Shown: positions 15,762 to 25,438, counted from the stretch's first letter. The stretch is 64,000 nucleotides of DNA from Chloroflexota bacterium (GCA_022826485.1 JAJDUU010000016.1:124001-188000); one strand, 5' to 3'. Notes: generated by a model not told the origin, from the sequence alone. Numbers and translations: made by a program.

Positions 15762-15897
15762 AGCGCGAGGGCCGCTCGTTGACCGGAATGGGCATTGTTC
15801 CGCGCGATTCGCGCCAAGGCAACGAAATTCCGCGGTTGCGGGAGGCGGCACCGTGCCCCACCATTTGCGGCACGGCATCGCCGTGAGAGGTGCGCGG

Positions 15898-16659
15898 ATG
15901 GCTCACTTGGCGTTCGAACGGTTGACACGCGATGAAATCGGCGCGCTGGCGCCCTCGGCGGTGGCGATCTTGCCCACGGCGGCCATCGAGCAGCACGGGC
16001 CGCACAATCCCGTGGGACTCGACACCATGTGCTGCATGGCCGTGGCGCGGAGCGCCGCCCAGGCCGTCGGGCCCGACCTCAACGTGGTCGTGTGCCCGCC
16101 GCTGCACTTCGGCAGCTCCCACCATCACCTGCCGTGGCCCGGCGTGCTCACGCTCACCGGCGACACCTTCGGCACGGTGCTCTACGAGCTACTCGACAGC
16201 CTGCGGATGACGGGCTTTCGCCGCGTGCTGGTGCTGAACGGCCACGGGGGCAACGAGTTTCTGATCCAGCAGACCGCGCGCGACTACGTGATGGCCCACC
16301 GTGAGCTGCATGTCGTGGCCGGCAGCTACTGGGACATCGCCCGCGCGGCGCTGGAGGTCATTCCGCACGACGGGGATTTTTCCATTCCCGGTCACGCGGG
16401 GTCGTTTGAGACGTCGCTGATGCTCCACCTGGACCCAGAGTTGGTGCACACCGATCTCGTACCGGTAGGCGGCCCCAAGTTGCCGCGCAGCGCCGTCGCC
16501 AACGTGACCGAGGTGCGCGACGGCGGATATCTGGGCGACCATCCAACCGGCGTCAGCGACGACGCGTCGCACGGTACGGCCGAGCTGGGCCGCCAGTACC
16601 TCGATGCCGCGGCGACGGTTGTGGCCGCGCAGATTCGGGAGATGGTCGAAACGGCATAG
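15898..16659 (+). CDS. Creatininase-family amidohydrolase
   Basis: A 253-residue metal-dependent hydrolase of the creatininase fold. The family includes creatinine amidohydrolase, mycofactocin MftE and enzymes acting on formamide-type intermediates. Visible metal-site motifs: AAIEQHGPHNPVGLDT near residue 26 (Glu, His, Asp), GSSHHHLPWPG near 75, LVLNGHGGNEF near 115, and GHAGSFETSLML near 165 (Glu). The ATG at 15898 fits the start of the domain; upstream in-frame extension would overlap clpC. No mycofactocin genes are nearby, so the substrate cannot be named. It stands alone between the heat-shock operon and the toxin-antitoxin module. Confidence 0.85.
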   Translation: MAHLAFERLTRDEIGALAPSAVAILPTAAIEQHGPHNPVGLDTMCCMAVARSAAQAVGPDLNVVVCPPLHFGSSHHHLPWPGVLTLTGDTFGTVLYELLDSLRMTGFRRVLVLNGHGGNEFLIQQTARDYVMAHRELHVVAGSYWDIARAALEVIPHDGDFSIPGHAGSFETSLMLHLDPELVHTDLVPVGGPKLPRSAVANVTEVRDGGYLGDHPTGVSDDASHGTAELGRQYLDAAATVVAAQIREMVETA

Positions 16660-16688
16660 CGCCTGCGGGACTTGCTTAAACAGCTTGG

Positions 16689-16718
16689 CTTGCGCAAGTG
16701 CGCAAGTGGTGCTATAAA
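16689..16718 (+). promoter_or_regulatory. Promoter and palindromic operator of the toxin-antitoxin module
   Basis: TTGCGC (16690-16695) and TATAAA (16713-16718) are separated by exactly 17 bases. The -35 is embedded in the 10-base palindrome CTTGCGCAAG (16689-16698), immediately followed by a partial repeat TGCGCAAG (16699-16706). Such repeats over the promoter fit autorepression by the antitoxin, as known for AbiEi. The initiation point falls at about the ATG 16726, implying a leaderless mRNA. Confidence 0.65.
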
Positions 16719-16725
16719 AGCAATT

Positions 16726-17787
16726 ATGAAGATCCCGCCCGAACCCCTGGCTATTCGCCAAACAGCAGAGCGGCTCGCTGAAATCCTTAGCGTCCCGGAC
16801 ATGGCTGCCCATGTCGACTTTGACGTGCGCACCGACGATGGTCGCGCTTGGGATGCCGTTTTCGCCGATCGAGGCCATTGCTTCGTCCTGGAATGGAATC
16901 GGTCAGGCTCCCTCGGGCCTATTGCTAGCTCCATTCGCCAATTACGGACGGCCCAGAGCAACTTTCCGCACAAGGTGACTCCGGTCCTGGCAGTCCCTTA
17001 CATGGGAGAAGCAGCGCAGGAGCGTTGCGCGCAAGCCGAACTCCCTTGGCTGGATCTCTCAGGAAACGCCCGGATCGTCGTGCCCGGCATCTTCTATCAG
17101 AATCTGGGAAATCCCAACCGATTCCGAAGGCCCGGTAGGCCGGAGAGCGCATTTGGACCAAAGGGCTCTCGGATAGCAAGGCTGCTGCTCATCGAGCCAT
17201 CCAAGCCGCAAAGGCAGCGCACAATTGCGGCGAACGCCGGATTGAACGAGGGGCATACGAGCCGGGTCGTAGCCAAGCTGGTCGCAGCCGGTCTCGTAGA
17301 GCGAGCAGAAGACGGCATTCGCGTCCCTGACCGGGAAACGTTGCTCGATGCTTGGCGGGAACAGTACAGATTCGACCGGCATCACGTGATCCGGGGCCAC
17401 ATTTCAGCCCGAGAGGGCGGGTCCCTAACCACGTCAATCGCCGGAGTCTTGTCGAAGGCTGGCGCGCCCCACGCGCTCACGGCACTCCCGGCAGCGTGGT
17501 TGTGGACACGCCATGCCGGTTTTCGCCTCGCGACTGTTTATCTCTCAATCCCCCCCACGGAAAGGATCAAGAAAGACCTCGGCTTCCGCGAGGAGCCTAG
17601 GGGAGCGAACACCTGGCTCGTGGTGCCCAACGACGAAGGCGTCTTCGACGGAGCGAAGCTTGTCGACGGCATACGTTGCGTCCATCCGGTGCAGGCCTAC
17701 CTCGACTTGAAGGACCATCCCGAAAGGTCGACGGAAGCTGCTGCCGAACTCCGGCGGACAATCCTTCGAGACAACGATGGTCTCTAA
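16726..17787 (+). CDS. AbiEi-like antitoxin (type IV toxin-antitoxin system)
   Basis: A 353-residue protein, probably the transcriptional repressor and antitoxin of the pair. Residues about 145-205 form a winged helix (ARLLLIEPSKPQRQRTIA, then GLNEGHTSRVVAKLVAAGLV). The N-terminal 130 residues resemble a nuclease-like fold without an obvious active site; the C-terminal part carries the AbiEi-type LxGxxVHPVQAYLDLKDHPER-like segment near 325. The ATG 16726 is preferred over 16672 because the TATAAA box sits eight bases before it. It overlaps the toxin gene by 11 bases. GC content is lower than in flanking genes (about 60% in a sampled line), consistent with transfer. Assignment rests on domain pattern and partner. 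Confidence 0.7.
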   Translation: MKIPPEPLAIRQTAERLAEILSVPDMAAHVDFDVRTDDGRAWDAVFADRGHCFVLEWNRSGSLGPIASSIRQLRTAQSNFPHKVTPVLAVPYMGEAAQERCAQAELPWLDLSGNARIVVPGIFYQNLGNPNRFRRPGRPESAFGPKGSRIARLLLIEPSKPQRQRTIAANAGLNEGHTSRVVAKLVAAGLVERAEDGIRVPDRETLLDAWREQYRFDRHHVIRGHISAREGGSLTTSIAGVLSKAGAPHALTALPAAWLWTRHAGFRLATVYLSIPPTERIKKDLGFREEPRGANTWLVVPNDEGVFDGAKLVDGIRCVHPVQAYLDLKDHPERSTEAAAELRRTILRDNDGL

Positions 17788-18619
17788 GCCATCGAGCGTC
17801 GATGGGTACGGCATCGAGCAGCTGAGCGTCGTCCGCCGGACATGCCTCTATATGGCAACCAAGCTGGGCGATCTGCTTGATGAGATTGTGGTGGTCGGCG
17901 GACTGGTTCCCTACCTCCTTGTCGACCAAGAAAATCTGCCGTCAGACTTGGAGCCTCACGCGGGCACGATGGACCTCGACTTAGGCCTGGCGTTGGCGAT
18001 TCTGAACCGCGAGCGCTATCGAGAACTCAGATTCAGGCTGAGAGACGCGGGGTTCGAGCCGGACGTCAATGAGCATGGCAATGTGCGATTGCAGACTTGG
18101 GCCGGACTCACGCCCCATCCCGTGACGGTGGATTTCCTGGTTCCCGCCACCGACGAGACGGATACCCCAGGTGCACTTCTCCACATTGAATCTGACCTTG
18201 CCGCAATAGTTACGCCGGGTCTCGAGTTGGCCTTCAAAGATCAGCGCCGAAAAGACCTATCAGATCACACTCCCTCCGGCGCATGGGCTACCCGGAGCAT
18301 TCCGGTATGCGGTCCAGGCGCCTTCACCGTCCTCAAGGCGCTTGCCTTCGGGAACAGGGCGGCGCCAAAAGACGCCTACGACATCTTCTATGTTTGGAGT
18401 GGGGTCGGAGTCACTGAAGTTGCGGAGAGCCTGACTCTCCTTCGGCCCAGCGCCTACATCAATCGTGCGCTCCGTGTCATTGAAAGGGATTTCTCCGACC
18501 ACGATGGGCTTGGTCCCGTGGAAACGGCCCAATTCATCACCCAAGAGCCTGACGACAACGTACAAGCGGACGTTGTGGGTCTCGCGCAGGAGCTTCTTCG
18601 TTTGGTAGGGCGCCAATGA
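17777..18619 (+). CDS. AbiEii-like nucleotidyltransferase toxin
   Basis: A 280-residue protein of the AbiEii/AbiGii (MenT-like) nucleotidyltransferase group. It shows the fold's first signature VVVGGLVPYLLVD (38-50), the metal-binding D-x-D in GTMDLDLGL (63-71), a DFLVP strand near 115, and a C-terminal lysine-containing segment (FTVLKALAF then KDAYDIFYVW, about 185-210) that is conserved in the family. Homologues add nucleotides to tRNA or phosphorylate targets and arrest growth; which reaction applies here is unknown. Translation is coupled to the antitoxin by an 11-base overlap. Sampled GC is about 60%. Confidence 0.72.
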   Translation: MVSKPSSVDGYGIEQLSVVRRTCLYMATKLGDLLDEIVVVGGLVPYLLVDQENLPSDLEPHAGTMDLDLGLALAILNRERYRELRFRLRDAGFEPDVNEHGNVRLQTWAGLTPHPVTVDFLVPATDETDTPGALLHIESDLAAIVTPGLELAFKDQRRKDLSDHTPSGAWATRSIPVCGPGAFTVLKALAFGNRAAPKDAYDIFYVWSGVGVTEVAESLTLLRPSAYINRALRVIERDFSDHDGLGPVETAQFITQEPDDNVQADVVGLAQELLRLVGRQ

Positions 18620-18626
18620 CGCCCTT

Positions 18627-18659
18627 GACCCCGTCGGGTCGTCAGCGAGCCTTGCTCGC
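18627..18659 (+). terminator. Two tandem hairpins after the toxin gene
   Basis: GACCC-CGTC-GGGTC (18627-18640) and GCGAGC-CTT-GCTCGC (18645-18659) form two adjacent perfect stems shortly after the toxin stop at 18619. Neither has a T-tract. They may mark the transcript 3' end between this gene and the convergent RACo-like gene. Confidence 0.35.
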
Positions 18660-18713
18660 GATATCCACCTAAGACGTTAGCCGGTTGGCGCCTGCCTAAT
18701 TGCCGAAGTCGTG

Positions 18714-20606
18714 CTAGCCCGCCACTACTTCCGAAGCCGGGAAGCCCATGGCGTCGCCGAACTGGTCTTGGAAGTCTGGGACGGCGGACAGCTCGACATA
18801 ATGCACGTGGCCGGGTAAGTCCGTGGCGCGCACGCGTGATGTCAGCGACAGCAGGCACATGCGCGCGCCGTGGCCGGCGGCGTTGCCAATGGCCTCCACC
18901 GCCTGCACGGGCACCGGCGGCAGCAGGCCGATGGCCAGGGCTTGCGCCGGGTCGATGTAGCTGCCGAAGGCGCCGGCCAGCAGCACGCGGTCAACGTCGG
19001 ACGGCTGCAAGCCGGCCTCACGCAACAGCACGTTCGTGCCGCAGCGAATGCTGCCCTTGGCCAGCTGCAGGCGACGGATGTCCTGCGCGTGCAGCGCGAT
19101 GCTCTCCTCCGGCAACGCCGGATCGCCCGTGAGCACGAATTCGCCGCCGGTGTCGTCGGGCCGCACCCGGTCGGCCAGCCCCGGAAGCGCCTGCTCCATC
19201 TCGTGCCGCGAGAGCAGCCGTCCGGTGGGCAGCACCGCGCCCACGCGCAGCAGCTCGGCCACGGCGTCGACCAGGCCCGAACCGCAGATGCCCTGCGGCT
19301 CGCCGCCGCCGATCACGTCGACCCCCACCGAGGTCGAGGTGATGCGCACGCGCTCGATCGCCCCTGGCGCCGCGCGCATGCCGCGCGTGATCTCGGCGCC
19401 TTCGAACGCCGGTCCGGCCGGCGCCGCGGTGGCAAAGAGCCGGCGCTGGTGCGCCAGCACGATCTCGCCGTTGGTGCCCACGTCGATGACCAGCGTCGTG
19501 CCGCGACGTCGGCCCAGATTCGTGCTGAGCATCACGCCCACGATGTCGCCGCCGACGTAGCTGGCCACCGCCGGCGCCACCCACACCCAGGCCGACGGGA
19601 GAATCGGGAGGTCGAGCTCCGACGCCCGGAGGGACACTGGATCGACGGTCGTGGGCGCAAACGGCGAATACGAGATCCGCGATGGGTCGATGCCCAGCAA
19701 CAAGTGCGTCATCACCGTGTTGCCCACGAACGTGGCTTCATAGACGCGGTCGGGCCGAACGTCGGCGGCTTCCAGGCAGCGCGTGGTGATGCCGCGCACG
19801 GTGTCCAGGATCGCCCGGTGCAGCCGCTCGACGAACTCCGGCCCGCGCATGGTGGCGCTCATGCGGCTGATCACGTCGCCGCCGTAGATGTGCTGGCCGT
19901 TGATGTCCGACGCCACCGCAATCTCTTGCCCGGTGGTCAGGTCCATCAACGCGCCGACCACGGTCGTGGTGCCGATGTCGAAGGCCAGGCCATAGGCCTT
20001 GCCGGTGGTGTCGCCGCGCTCGACGGATATCACCCGGTTGCCCGCGATCACCACGGTGACGCCCTGACTGATCTCTTCGCCGATGGCCCCCAGGCGGCTC
20101 AGCGCGTCCCGCGTCGGATCGAGATCGCCGGCGGCGGCTGCCAGCTCGTCCTGCACCAGACTCCAGTCGGCGCGAGGATCGTGGAGCGACGGCGGCGACG
20201 GCTTGACATAAATCTTCTGAATGTTGGGATCGAGGCTGATGCGCCCCAATCCGGCGCTCTCCACCACGCGCACGGCCCGAATCCCCAGCGGATGCGAGTA
20301 GACGGCGCCGGCTTCCACCGGATGCTGGCAGGCCAGGCGCCAGCCGCCGGCGAGCTGCGCGATGGCCAACCGGCGCTTGTCGTGCGGCGTGGGCTCGGGG
20401 ACCGCGGCGTCGCGCACCAGCACCCGGCACGTGCCGCAGGTTCCCTTGCCGGCGCACACCGTTTCCACGGGTACGTCGTTGGCGTGAGCGGCGTCGAGAA
20501 TCGTCGTGCCGACCTCGGCCTCGACGGCTCGGTCTTCGGGCAGGAAGCGACACGAAACGGTGCTGGGGACGCTGATGGGGCGGACCTCCGGGGTCGAACG
20601 GGCCAT
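18714..20606 (-). CDS. RACo-like [2Fe-2S] ASKHA-domain activator of corrinoid proteins (DUF4445)
   Basis: A 630-residue protein of the family that uses ATP to reduce inactive cob(II)alamin in corrinoid methyl-transfer proteins. The N-terminal ferredoxin domain ligates a [2Fe-2S] cluster through Cys51, Cys57, Cys60 and Cys93 (CAGKGTCGTC, then LACQ). A linker and the ASKHA ATPase part follow, with GLAFDIGTTTVVGALMDL near 205, VIDVGTNGEI near 370 and GICGSGLVDAVAELL near 435. The usual length is 600-640. The partner corrinoid protein is probably of the type encoded at 46416-47285, 26 kb away. No methyltransferase is adjacent. It is divergent from nuoB. Confidence 0.85.
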   Translation of the reverse strand: MARSTPEVRPISVPSTVSCRFLPEDRAVEAEVGTTILDAAHANDVPVETVCAGKGTCGTCRVLVRDAAVPEPTPHDKRRLAIAQLAGGWRLACQHPVEAGAVYSHPLGIRAVRVVESAGLGRISLDPNIQKIYVKPSPPSLHDPRADWSLVQDELAAAAGDLDPTRDALSRLGAIGEEISQGVTVVIAGNRVISVERGDTTGKAYGLAFDIGTTTVVGALMDLTTGQEIAVASDINGQHIYGGDVISRMSATMRGPEFVERLHRAILDTVRGITTRCLEAADVRPDRVYEATFVGNTVMTHLLLGIDPSRISYSPFAPTTVDPVSLRASELDLPILPSAWVWVAPAVASYVGGDIVGVMLSTNLGRRRGTTLVIDVGTNGEIVLAHQRRLFATAAPAGPAFEGAEITRGMRAAPGAIERVRITSTSVGVDVIGGGEPQGICGSGLVDAVAELLRVGAVLPTGRLLSRHEMEQALPGLADRVRPDDTGGEFVLTGDPALPEESIALHAQDIRRLQLAKGSIRCGTNVLLREAGLQPSDVDRVLLAGAFGSYIDPAQALAIGLLPPVPVQAVEAIGNAAGHGARMCLLSLTSRVRATDLPGHVHYVELSAVPDFQDQFGDAMGFPASEVVAG

Positions 20607-20646
20607 TGTGCGCGAAAGCGTCCGTGAAGACGACGGCGCAACCGCC

Positions 20647-20690
20647 TACAATTGTCGAGGTTTGCGGGGACGACGCAAGCGGACGGAGGT
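20647..20690 (+). promoter_or_regulatory. nuoB -10 box and ribosome-binding site
   Basis: TACAAT (20647-20652) is a good -10 hexamer; no convincing -35 lies 17 bases upstream. GGAGGT (20685-20690) lies nine bases before ATG 20700 and decides that start over an upstream in-frame codon at 20652. Confidence 0.45.
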
Positions 20691-20699
20691 CCGATCACC

Positions 20700-21350
<651 letters not shown>

Positions 21351-21387
21351 GTTTCGACCCCAGGCGCGGCCTTCAGGCCAACCCCCG

Positions 21388-22077
21388 ATGACGACACCTG
21401 ACGGCCGCCTCCGCCTCGAGCTTCACGCCCATACGCACGCGTCCCCCGACTGTGGGCTCAGCCCCACCCGTCTGATCGAATTGCTCCAGGAACGCGGCAT
21501 TCAGGCGCTGGCGGTGACGGACCACAACACCATGGCCGGCGCCTTCGAGATGGTGCGCGTGTCGCCGCTGCCGACCATTTTGGCGGAGGAAATCAAGAGT
21601 ACCGCCGGCGACATCATCGGCCTCTTCTTGGAGGAAGAGATCCCACGCGACATGTCGCCGCGGGACACCGTGGGAGCCATCAAGGACCAGGGCGGGCTGG
21701 TGCTGTTGCCGCACCCGTTCGACAGCCTCCGCCGATCGGCCCTGCGGGAGGCCACCGACGACATTCGCGAGCACATCGATATCCTGGAGGTGTTCAACGG
21801 GCGCACCCTGCGCGAGCGCGACAACCGCACCGCGCAGGACTACGCGCGAGACCACGGCCTGGTGGCGTCGGTCGGCTCGGACTCGCATCTGGCCCGCGAG
21901 GTCGGCGTGAGCTGGCAGTTGATCAAACCCTGGAGCGGGCCCGAGGAGTTCCTCGACAACCTGCGCAAGGCCGAGCTGCACATGGAATTGGCCCCGGCCT
22001 GGGTGCACGCGGGGAGCTCGCTGCACGCCTACGCGACCAAGTTTCGGAAGCGGCTGAATACCTGGTTCGCCCGCTGA
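21388..22077 (+). CDS. PHP-domain metal-dependent phosphoesterase
   Basis: A 229-residue protein with the polymerase-and-histidinol-phosphatase fold. Metal-site motifs in order: ELHAHTHASPDCG (His13, His15), AVTDHNTMAG near 48, Glu in EEIKS near 70, HPF near 110 and VGSDSHLAREVG near 165. Such small stand-alone PHP proteins act as phosphatases or nucleotidases (for example on 3',5'-bisphosphates); the substrate here cannot be deduced. ATG 21388 begins the domain. It is 37 bases after nuoB and 10 bases before the membrane protein gene, so it probably shares their transcript. Confidence 0.82.
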   Translation: MTTPDGRLRLELHAHTHASPDCGLSPTRLIELLQERGIQALAVTDHNTMAGAFEMVRVSPLPTILAEEIKSTAGDIIGLFLEEEIPRDMSPRDTVGAIKDQGGLVLLPHPFDSLRRSALREATDDIREHIDILEVFNGRTLRERDNRTAQDYARDHGLVASVGSDSHLAREVGVSWQLIKPWSGPEEFLDNLRKAELHMELAPAWVHAGSSLHAYATKFRKRLNTWFAR

Positions 22078-22087
22078 CGCGGCGTCG

Positions 22088-23437
22088 ATGACCGGGGCGG
22101 CGGCGTCCGACGGCTGGGCGGCGTTCACGCGGCGCGGGCTGACGCTGTGGCTCCCGGCCTCGGTCAACCTGGGCATCGCCAGCCTGCTGGCCCCGGCCAT
22201 GAACGCCCTGCTGGCGCGGGCCGACGACCCCGAGGCGTCGATCGCCGGATTCTCCGTGGCGCTGGGCGTCATCACTATCGTGGCGCTGCCCCAGTTCCGC
22301 ATTCAGCAGCTGACGCTGGTGTTCCTGCACGATCACCGCGCGCTGCGCAGCCTGCGCCGCTTCGTCGTGATCACCGCCGCGGCCGTCGGCGCGATCGGCT
22401 GCGCCGCGGCGCTCACCCCGCTGGCCGAGCTGATCCTCGAAGGCATCTTTGCCGCCCAGGGCAACCTGCTGACCCAGGCGCGAGCGGCCTTGGTGGCGCT
22501 ATGCCCGCTGCCGGTGTTCATGGTGGCGCGCACGCATCTCCACGGCGCGGCGCTGCGGCTCGGGCAGGCGCGACTGGTCTGGCTGGGAACCGGGCTCGGC
22601 GCCGGGGGCGCGGTCGCCATCTCCGCCGGGCTCATCGCGGCGGGCATGCAGGGAGCGGCCGCGGCCGGCGTGGGCACCACGCTGGCCGCCGGCCTGGAGA
22701 CCGTCATGCTGATGGCGGCCACGCGCAGCCTGCTGCGGCACGGGCTGCCCGCGCATTCGCCGCGCAGTCTCGACCCCAGCCTGGGGGCCGTGGCGCGGTT
22801 CTTCGCCCCGCTGATCTTCGCGTCTCTGCTTCCATCCGCGACCACGCCGATCGTCAACGCGGCACTGGCGCGCACGGCCGAGCCCGAAACGTCGTTGGCG
22901 GCCTTCGCCATCGCCATCGGGCTCTTCCAGTTCCTGACGATCCTGCTCTGGGGCGCCCAACCCTCGATCCTGGCGCTGCTCGCCCGAGGCGATCGCGTGC
23001 GCCGGATCACGGTCTTGACCAACGGAGTCGCCGTCGCCGTCCTGGTCGCGTGCCTGGCGGCGGCATTCCTGCCGCCGGTGAGTCAATTCGTCATCGAGGA
23101 CATCGCCGGCGCCCGGGACCGGCTGGCCGATCTCTCGCTGCTGGGGCTGCGCGTGCTGGCGCCGCTGCCGTTGATTCTGGTGCAGGAGCAGGTCTTCGCC
23201 TCCGCGCTGATGCAGGTCCGGCGCACCCGCCCGATTCTCTACGTGAATCTGTGGCGGCTGGCCGCGCTGTTCGTTTTCGTGGTGGTCGCGCTCAATGTCG
23301 GCGGCCTGCCCGGCGTGGCCGTGGGCGCCGGAGCGTGGGCCGCTAGCCTGATCGTCGAAGCCGTGGCGACCTATGCCTACGGACGTGGCGCCTATCGCCA
23401 GCTCAAGGCCGATGAGGCGTTGACTTTCGGCGGCTAG
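22088..23437 (+). CDS. Polytopic membrane protein, MATE/MOP flippase-like
   Basis: A 449-residue protein made almost entirely of hydrophobic helices (about 12), with the repeated two-bundle arrangement of MOP-superfamily exporters: helices to about residue 215, a hydrophilic connector (HGLPAHSPRSLDPS), then a second bundle to about 430. The short soluble loops are arginine-rich, as expected on the cytoplasmic side. I see no diagnostic residue that would name the substrate, and an ANK-like or MATE-like transporter is equally possible. It starts 10 bases after the PHP gene stop. The 232 bases that follow contain the leader described next. Confidence 0.6.
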   Translation: MTGAAASDGWAAFTRRGLTLWLPASVNLGIASLLAPAMNALLARADDPEASIAGFSVALGVITIVALPQFRIQQLTLVFLHDHRALRSLRRFVVITAAAVGAIGCAAALTPLAELILEGIFAAQGNLLTQARAALVALCPLPVFMVARTHLHGAALRLGQARLVWLGTGLGAGGAVAISAGLIAAGMQGAAAAGVGTTLAAGLETVMLMAATRSLLRHGLPAHSPRSLDPSLGAVARFFAPLIFASLLPSATTPIVNAALARTAEPETSLAAFAIAIGLFQFLTILLWGAQPSILALLARGDRVRRITVLTNGVAVAVLVACLAAAFLPPVSQFVIEDIAGARDRLADLSLLGLRVLAPLPLILVQEQVFASALMQVRRTRPILYVNLWRLAALFVFVVVALNVGGLPGVAVGAGAWAASLIVEAVATYAYGRGAYRQLKADEALTFGG

Positions 23438-23445
23438 CGAATACG

Positions 23446-23559
23446 ATGCTGGTGAGTGCGACGACGTTGAGATTGCAGAAGAACCTGATGGGCACGCATA
23501 GCCGATTCCGCCACGGCACCTCGCTGCCGATTCCGGGAGGAATGTGCCCCGAACGCTGA
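23446..23559 (+). CDS. Possible leader peptide upstream of the ABC exporter
   Basis: A 37-codon frame from ATG 23446 to TGA 23557-23559 lies between the MATE-like gene and a terminator hairpin preceding the ABC ATPase. It begins MLVSATTLRLQKNL and ends GGMCPER. No strong ribosome-binding site is visible and the peptide has no run of one amino acid, so it may not be translated. It is listed because the arrangement (short ORF, terminator, exporter) is typical of inducible drug-efflux leaders. Confidence 0.28.
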   Translation: MLVSATTLRLQKNLMGTHSRFRHGTSLPIPGGMCPER

Positions 23560-23582
23560 CGTCGTAACCCACCACACGCACG

Positions 23583-23629
23583 ACCGCGGACGCCGGGCAC
23601 AGGCCCACTAAACGCTCCGCGGTTTTTTT
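23583..23629 (+). terminator. Intrinsic terminator / attenuator before the ABC exporter
   Basis: ACCGCGGA (23583-23590) pairs perfectly with TCCGCGGT (23616-23623), with an inner GGGC / GCCC stem, and is followed by seven T (23623-23629): a strong terminator shape. A mutually exclusive stem GCGGTTT (23619-23625) / AAACCGC (23638-23644) overlaps its right arm. The ABC ATPase starts 40 bases later. It may simply end the upstream transcript, or be a regulated attenuator. Confidence 0.65.
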
Positions 23630-23669
23630 GTTGTTCCAAACCGCCGCGCCCCAACCGCAAGGATAAGAG

Positions 23670-24515
23670 ATGACTACCGCCGTTGACATTGTCGATTTGG
23701 AAAAATCCTTCGACCCGTCGGGTCTCGTGGGCGAGCTGCTTCGCCTCGTCAGGCGGCCCACGACGAAGGTTGCCGCCCTGCGACGGGTCACGCTACGCGT
23801 GGCGCGAGGCGAGATCTACGGCGTCGTCGGATCGAACGGCTCCGGCAAATCCACGCTGGCCCGCATCGTGGCCACGCTGTTGACCCCCGACGCGGGACGC
23901 GCGCACGTGTTCGGCCACGACGTGGAGCGTGAGGCCACCGACGTGCGCCGCATGCTGAATCGTGTGTCGGTCGACGCGTCCTTCTTTAAGAAGCTGAGTC
24001 CGCTGGAGAATCTCGTCTTCTCGGCACGGCTGTACGACCTCTCGCCGCGCACGGCGGAGCCGCGCGTGCGGCAAATCCTGCAACGGTTGGGCATCAGCGG
24101 ACCTAGCGTCACCCGACCGGTCGAGCAGATGTCGCGCGGCATGCAGCAGAAGGTGGCGGTGGCCCGGGCCTTCCTGACGGCGCCGGTGCTGCTGGTGCTG
24201 GATGAGCCGACGACCGGGCTGGACCCGGCGTCCAAGCGCGACGTGCAGGCGTTCATCCAGGAGGTACGCGCCGGCCACGACGCCACGGTGCTCCTGATGT
24301 CGCACGACATGGACGAGATTGCCCGTTTGTGCGACCGGATGGCCGTGCTCGACGACGGACGAATCGTGGCCCAAGGAACGCCCGCATCGCTGGCCGCGCC
24401 GGGCGAGACGTTGGAAGACGCCTTCATTCGCCTGACGGGGCACGCCCTCGGCGACACCACGAACGAACGCAGCGAGCGGGGCGAGCCCGCCGGCGTCGGA
24501 GAGGAGCAGCCATGA
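23670..24515 (+). CDS. ABC-2 type exporter, ATP-binding protein
   Basis: A 281-residue nucleotide-binding subunit of the DrrA/NatA group. Walker A is GSNGSGKS (54-61), the signature is the ABC-2 variant QMSRGMQQK, Walker B is [13 protein letters not shown] and the switch histidine lies in LMSHDMDE. A roughly 20-residue insertion after the first strand ([13 protein letters not shown]) resembles daunorubicin-resistance and polysaccharide-export ATPases. AAGGA lies six bases before the ATG. The stop overlaps the permease start (ATGA), so the two form one transporter. It is preceded by a terminator-type leader. Substrate unknown; a lipid, drug or polymer are all possible. Confidence 0.88.
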   Translation: MTTAVDIVDLEKSFDPSGLVGELLRLVRRPTTKVAALRRVTLRVARGEIYGVVGSNGSGKSTLARIVATLLTPDAGRAHVFGHDVEREATDVRRMLNRVSVDASFFKKLSPLENLVFSARLYDLSPRTAEPRVRQILQRLGISGPSVTRPVEQMSRGMQQKVAVARAFLTAPVLLVLDEPTTGLDPASKRDVQAFIQEVRAGHDATVLLMSHDMDEIARLCDRMAVLDDGRIVAQGTPASLAAPGETLEDAFIRLTGHALGDTTNERSERGEPAGVGEEQP

Positions 24516-25336
24516 TCACCGCCCGGCGCGATTGGCGGGCGTCCTACGCCTTCGTCGAGTTGAATTTCCGCGCCATCCGGCGCTATTGGGGCTGGGAAGC
24601 CGTCTGGCTGGCGTTCGCCATCGTCGAAGCCCTGACGGTGGCGTATATCGCGCCCGGCGGACGGCAGGTCACCGGCGACGCCTTCGCCACCGACCGTCTG
24701 TTGCTCTTTCTGATCATCGGCACCGTGGTATGGGCCTATCTGCAGCAGGTGTTCGACTCGGTCGGCTTCATGATTGCCTGGCAGCGCTGGGAGGGGACGA
24801 TCGAGACCACGTTCATGGCCCCGGCCCGGCGACTCGCCATGGTGGCGGGCACCAGCGCCTTCGCCATTGCCTACGCCTTTGTCCGCGCCCTGCTGGTGCT
24901 GGGGGTGATTTCGCTGTTCTTCGACCTGGATCTGCTCCAGGCCAACTGGCTGACGGCGCTGGCCGTGATCTGCGTCGGCAGCGTGGGATTCCTTGGGCTG
25001 GCGGTCATGGTGGCCGCCCTGCCGCTGCTGTTCCTGGAACGCGGCGAGCAAATGGTGATGATCACCCTCGCGGCGCTGTTGCTGGTGTCGGGCGTGTTCT
25101 ACCCGATCGAGGTGCTGCCGGGCTGGCTACAGGTGGTTGGGCGTCTCTCGCCGGCCACCTACGTGCTCGAAGGCATGCGAGCGGCCGTGCTGGACGGTGC
25201 GTCAATCGGCGACGTGGCCGGGATATTCCCGCCGCTGCTCGCCATCGCGGCGGTCGTGCTGCCACTCGGCATCCTGGTGTTCCGCACCGCCGAGCGCTAT
25301 GCGCTGCGCAGCGGGCGCCTGAAGCGACACGGATGA
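24512..25336 (+). CDS. ABC-2 type exporter, permease
   Basis: A 274-residue integral membrane partner of the preceding ATPase. Six hydrophobic helices can be picked out (about residues 30-50, 65-90, 115-140, 150-175, 180-205 and 235-260). The C-terminal half carries the ABC-2 hallmark region [35 protein letters not shown], where the fifth helix is followed by the conserved P and YxxEGxR-like stretch. ATG 24512 is within the ATGA overlap with the ATPase. No periplasmic binding protein is nearby, consistent with export. Confidence 0.85.
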   Translation: MITARRDWRASYAFVELNFRAIRRYWGWEAVWLAFAIVEALTVAYIAPGGRQVTGDAFATDRLLLFLIIGTVVWAYLQQVFDSVGFMIAWQRWEGTIETTFMAPARRLAMVAGTSAFAIAYAFVRALLVLGVISLFFDLDLLQANWLTALAVICVGSVGFLGLAVMVAALPLLFLERGEQMVMITLAALLLVSGVFYPIEVLPGWLQVVGRLSPATYVLEGMRAAVLDGASIGDVAGIFPPLLAIAAVVLPLGILVFRTAERYALRSGRLKRHG

Positions 25337-25438
25337 TGCGTCAACGACCAGGGATCGATGGCAAGAGCCAAGCACGCGTCGCGGATGCCGCCAGATCAAG
25401 ACCGCCACGCGCAGCGTCGAATGCGCGACAATCAACCG

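Noticed and set aside
16660-18713. The lower-GC islet as an insertion sequence or integron
   Set aside because: No transposase, integrase, terminal inverted repeats or flanking direct repeats are visible; only the toxin-antitoxin genes and their regulatory dyads.
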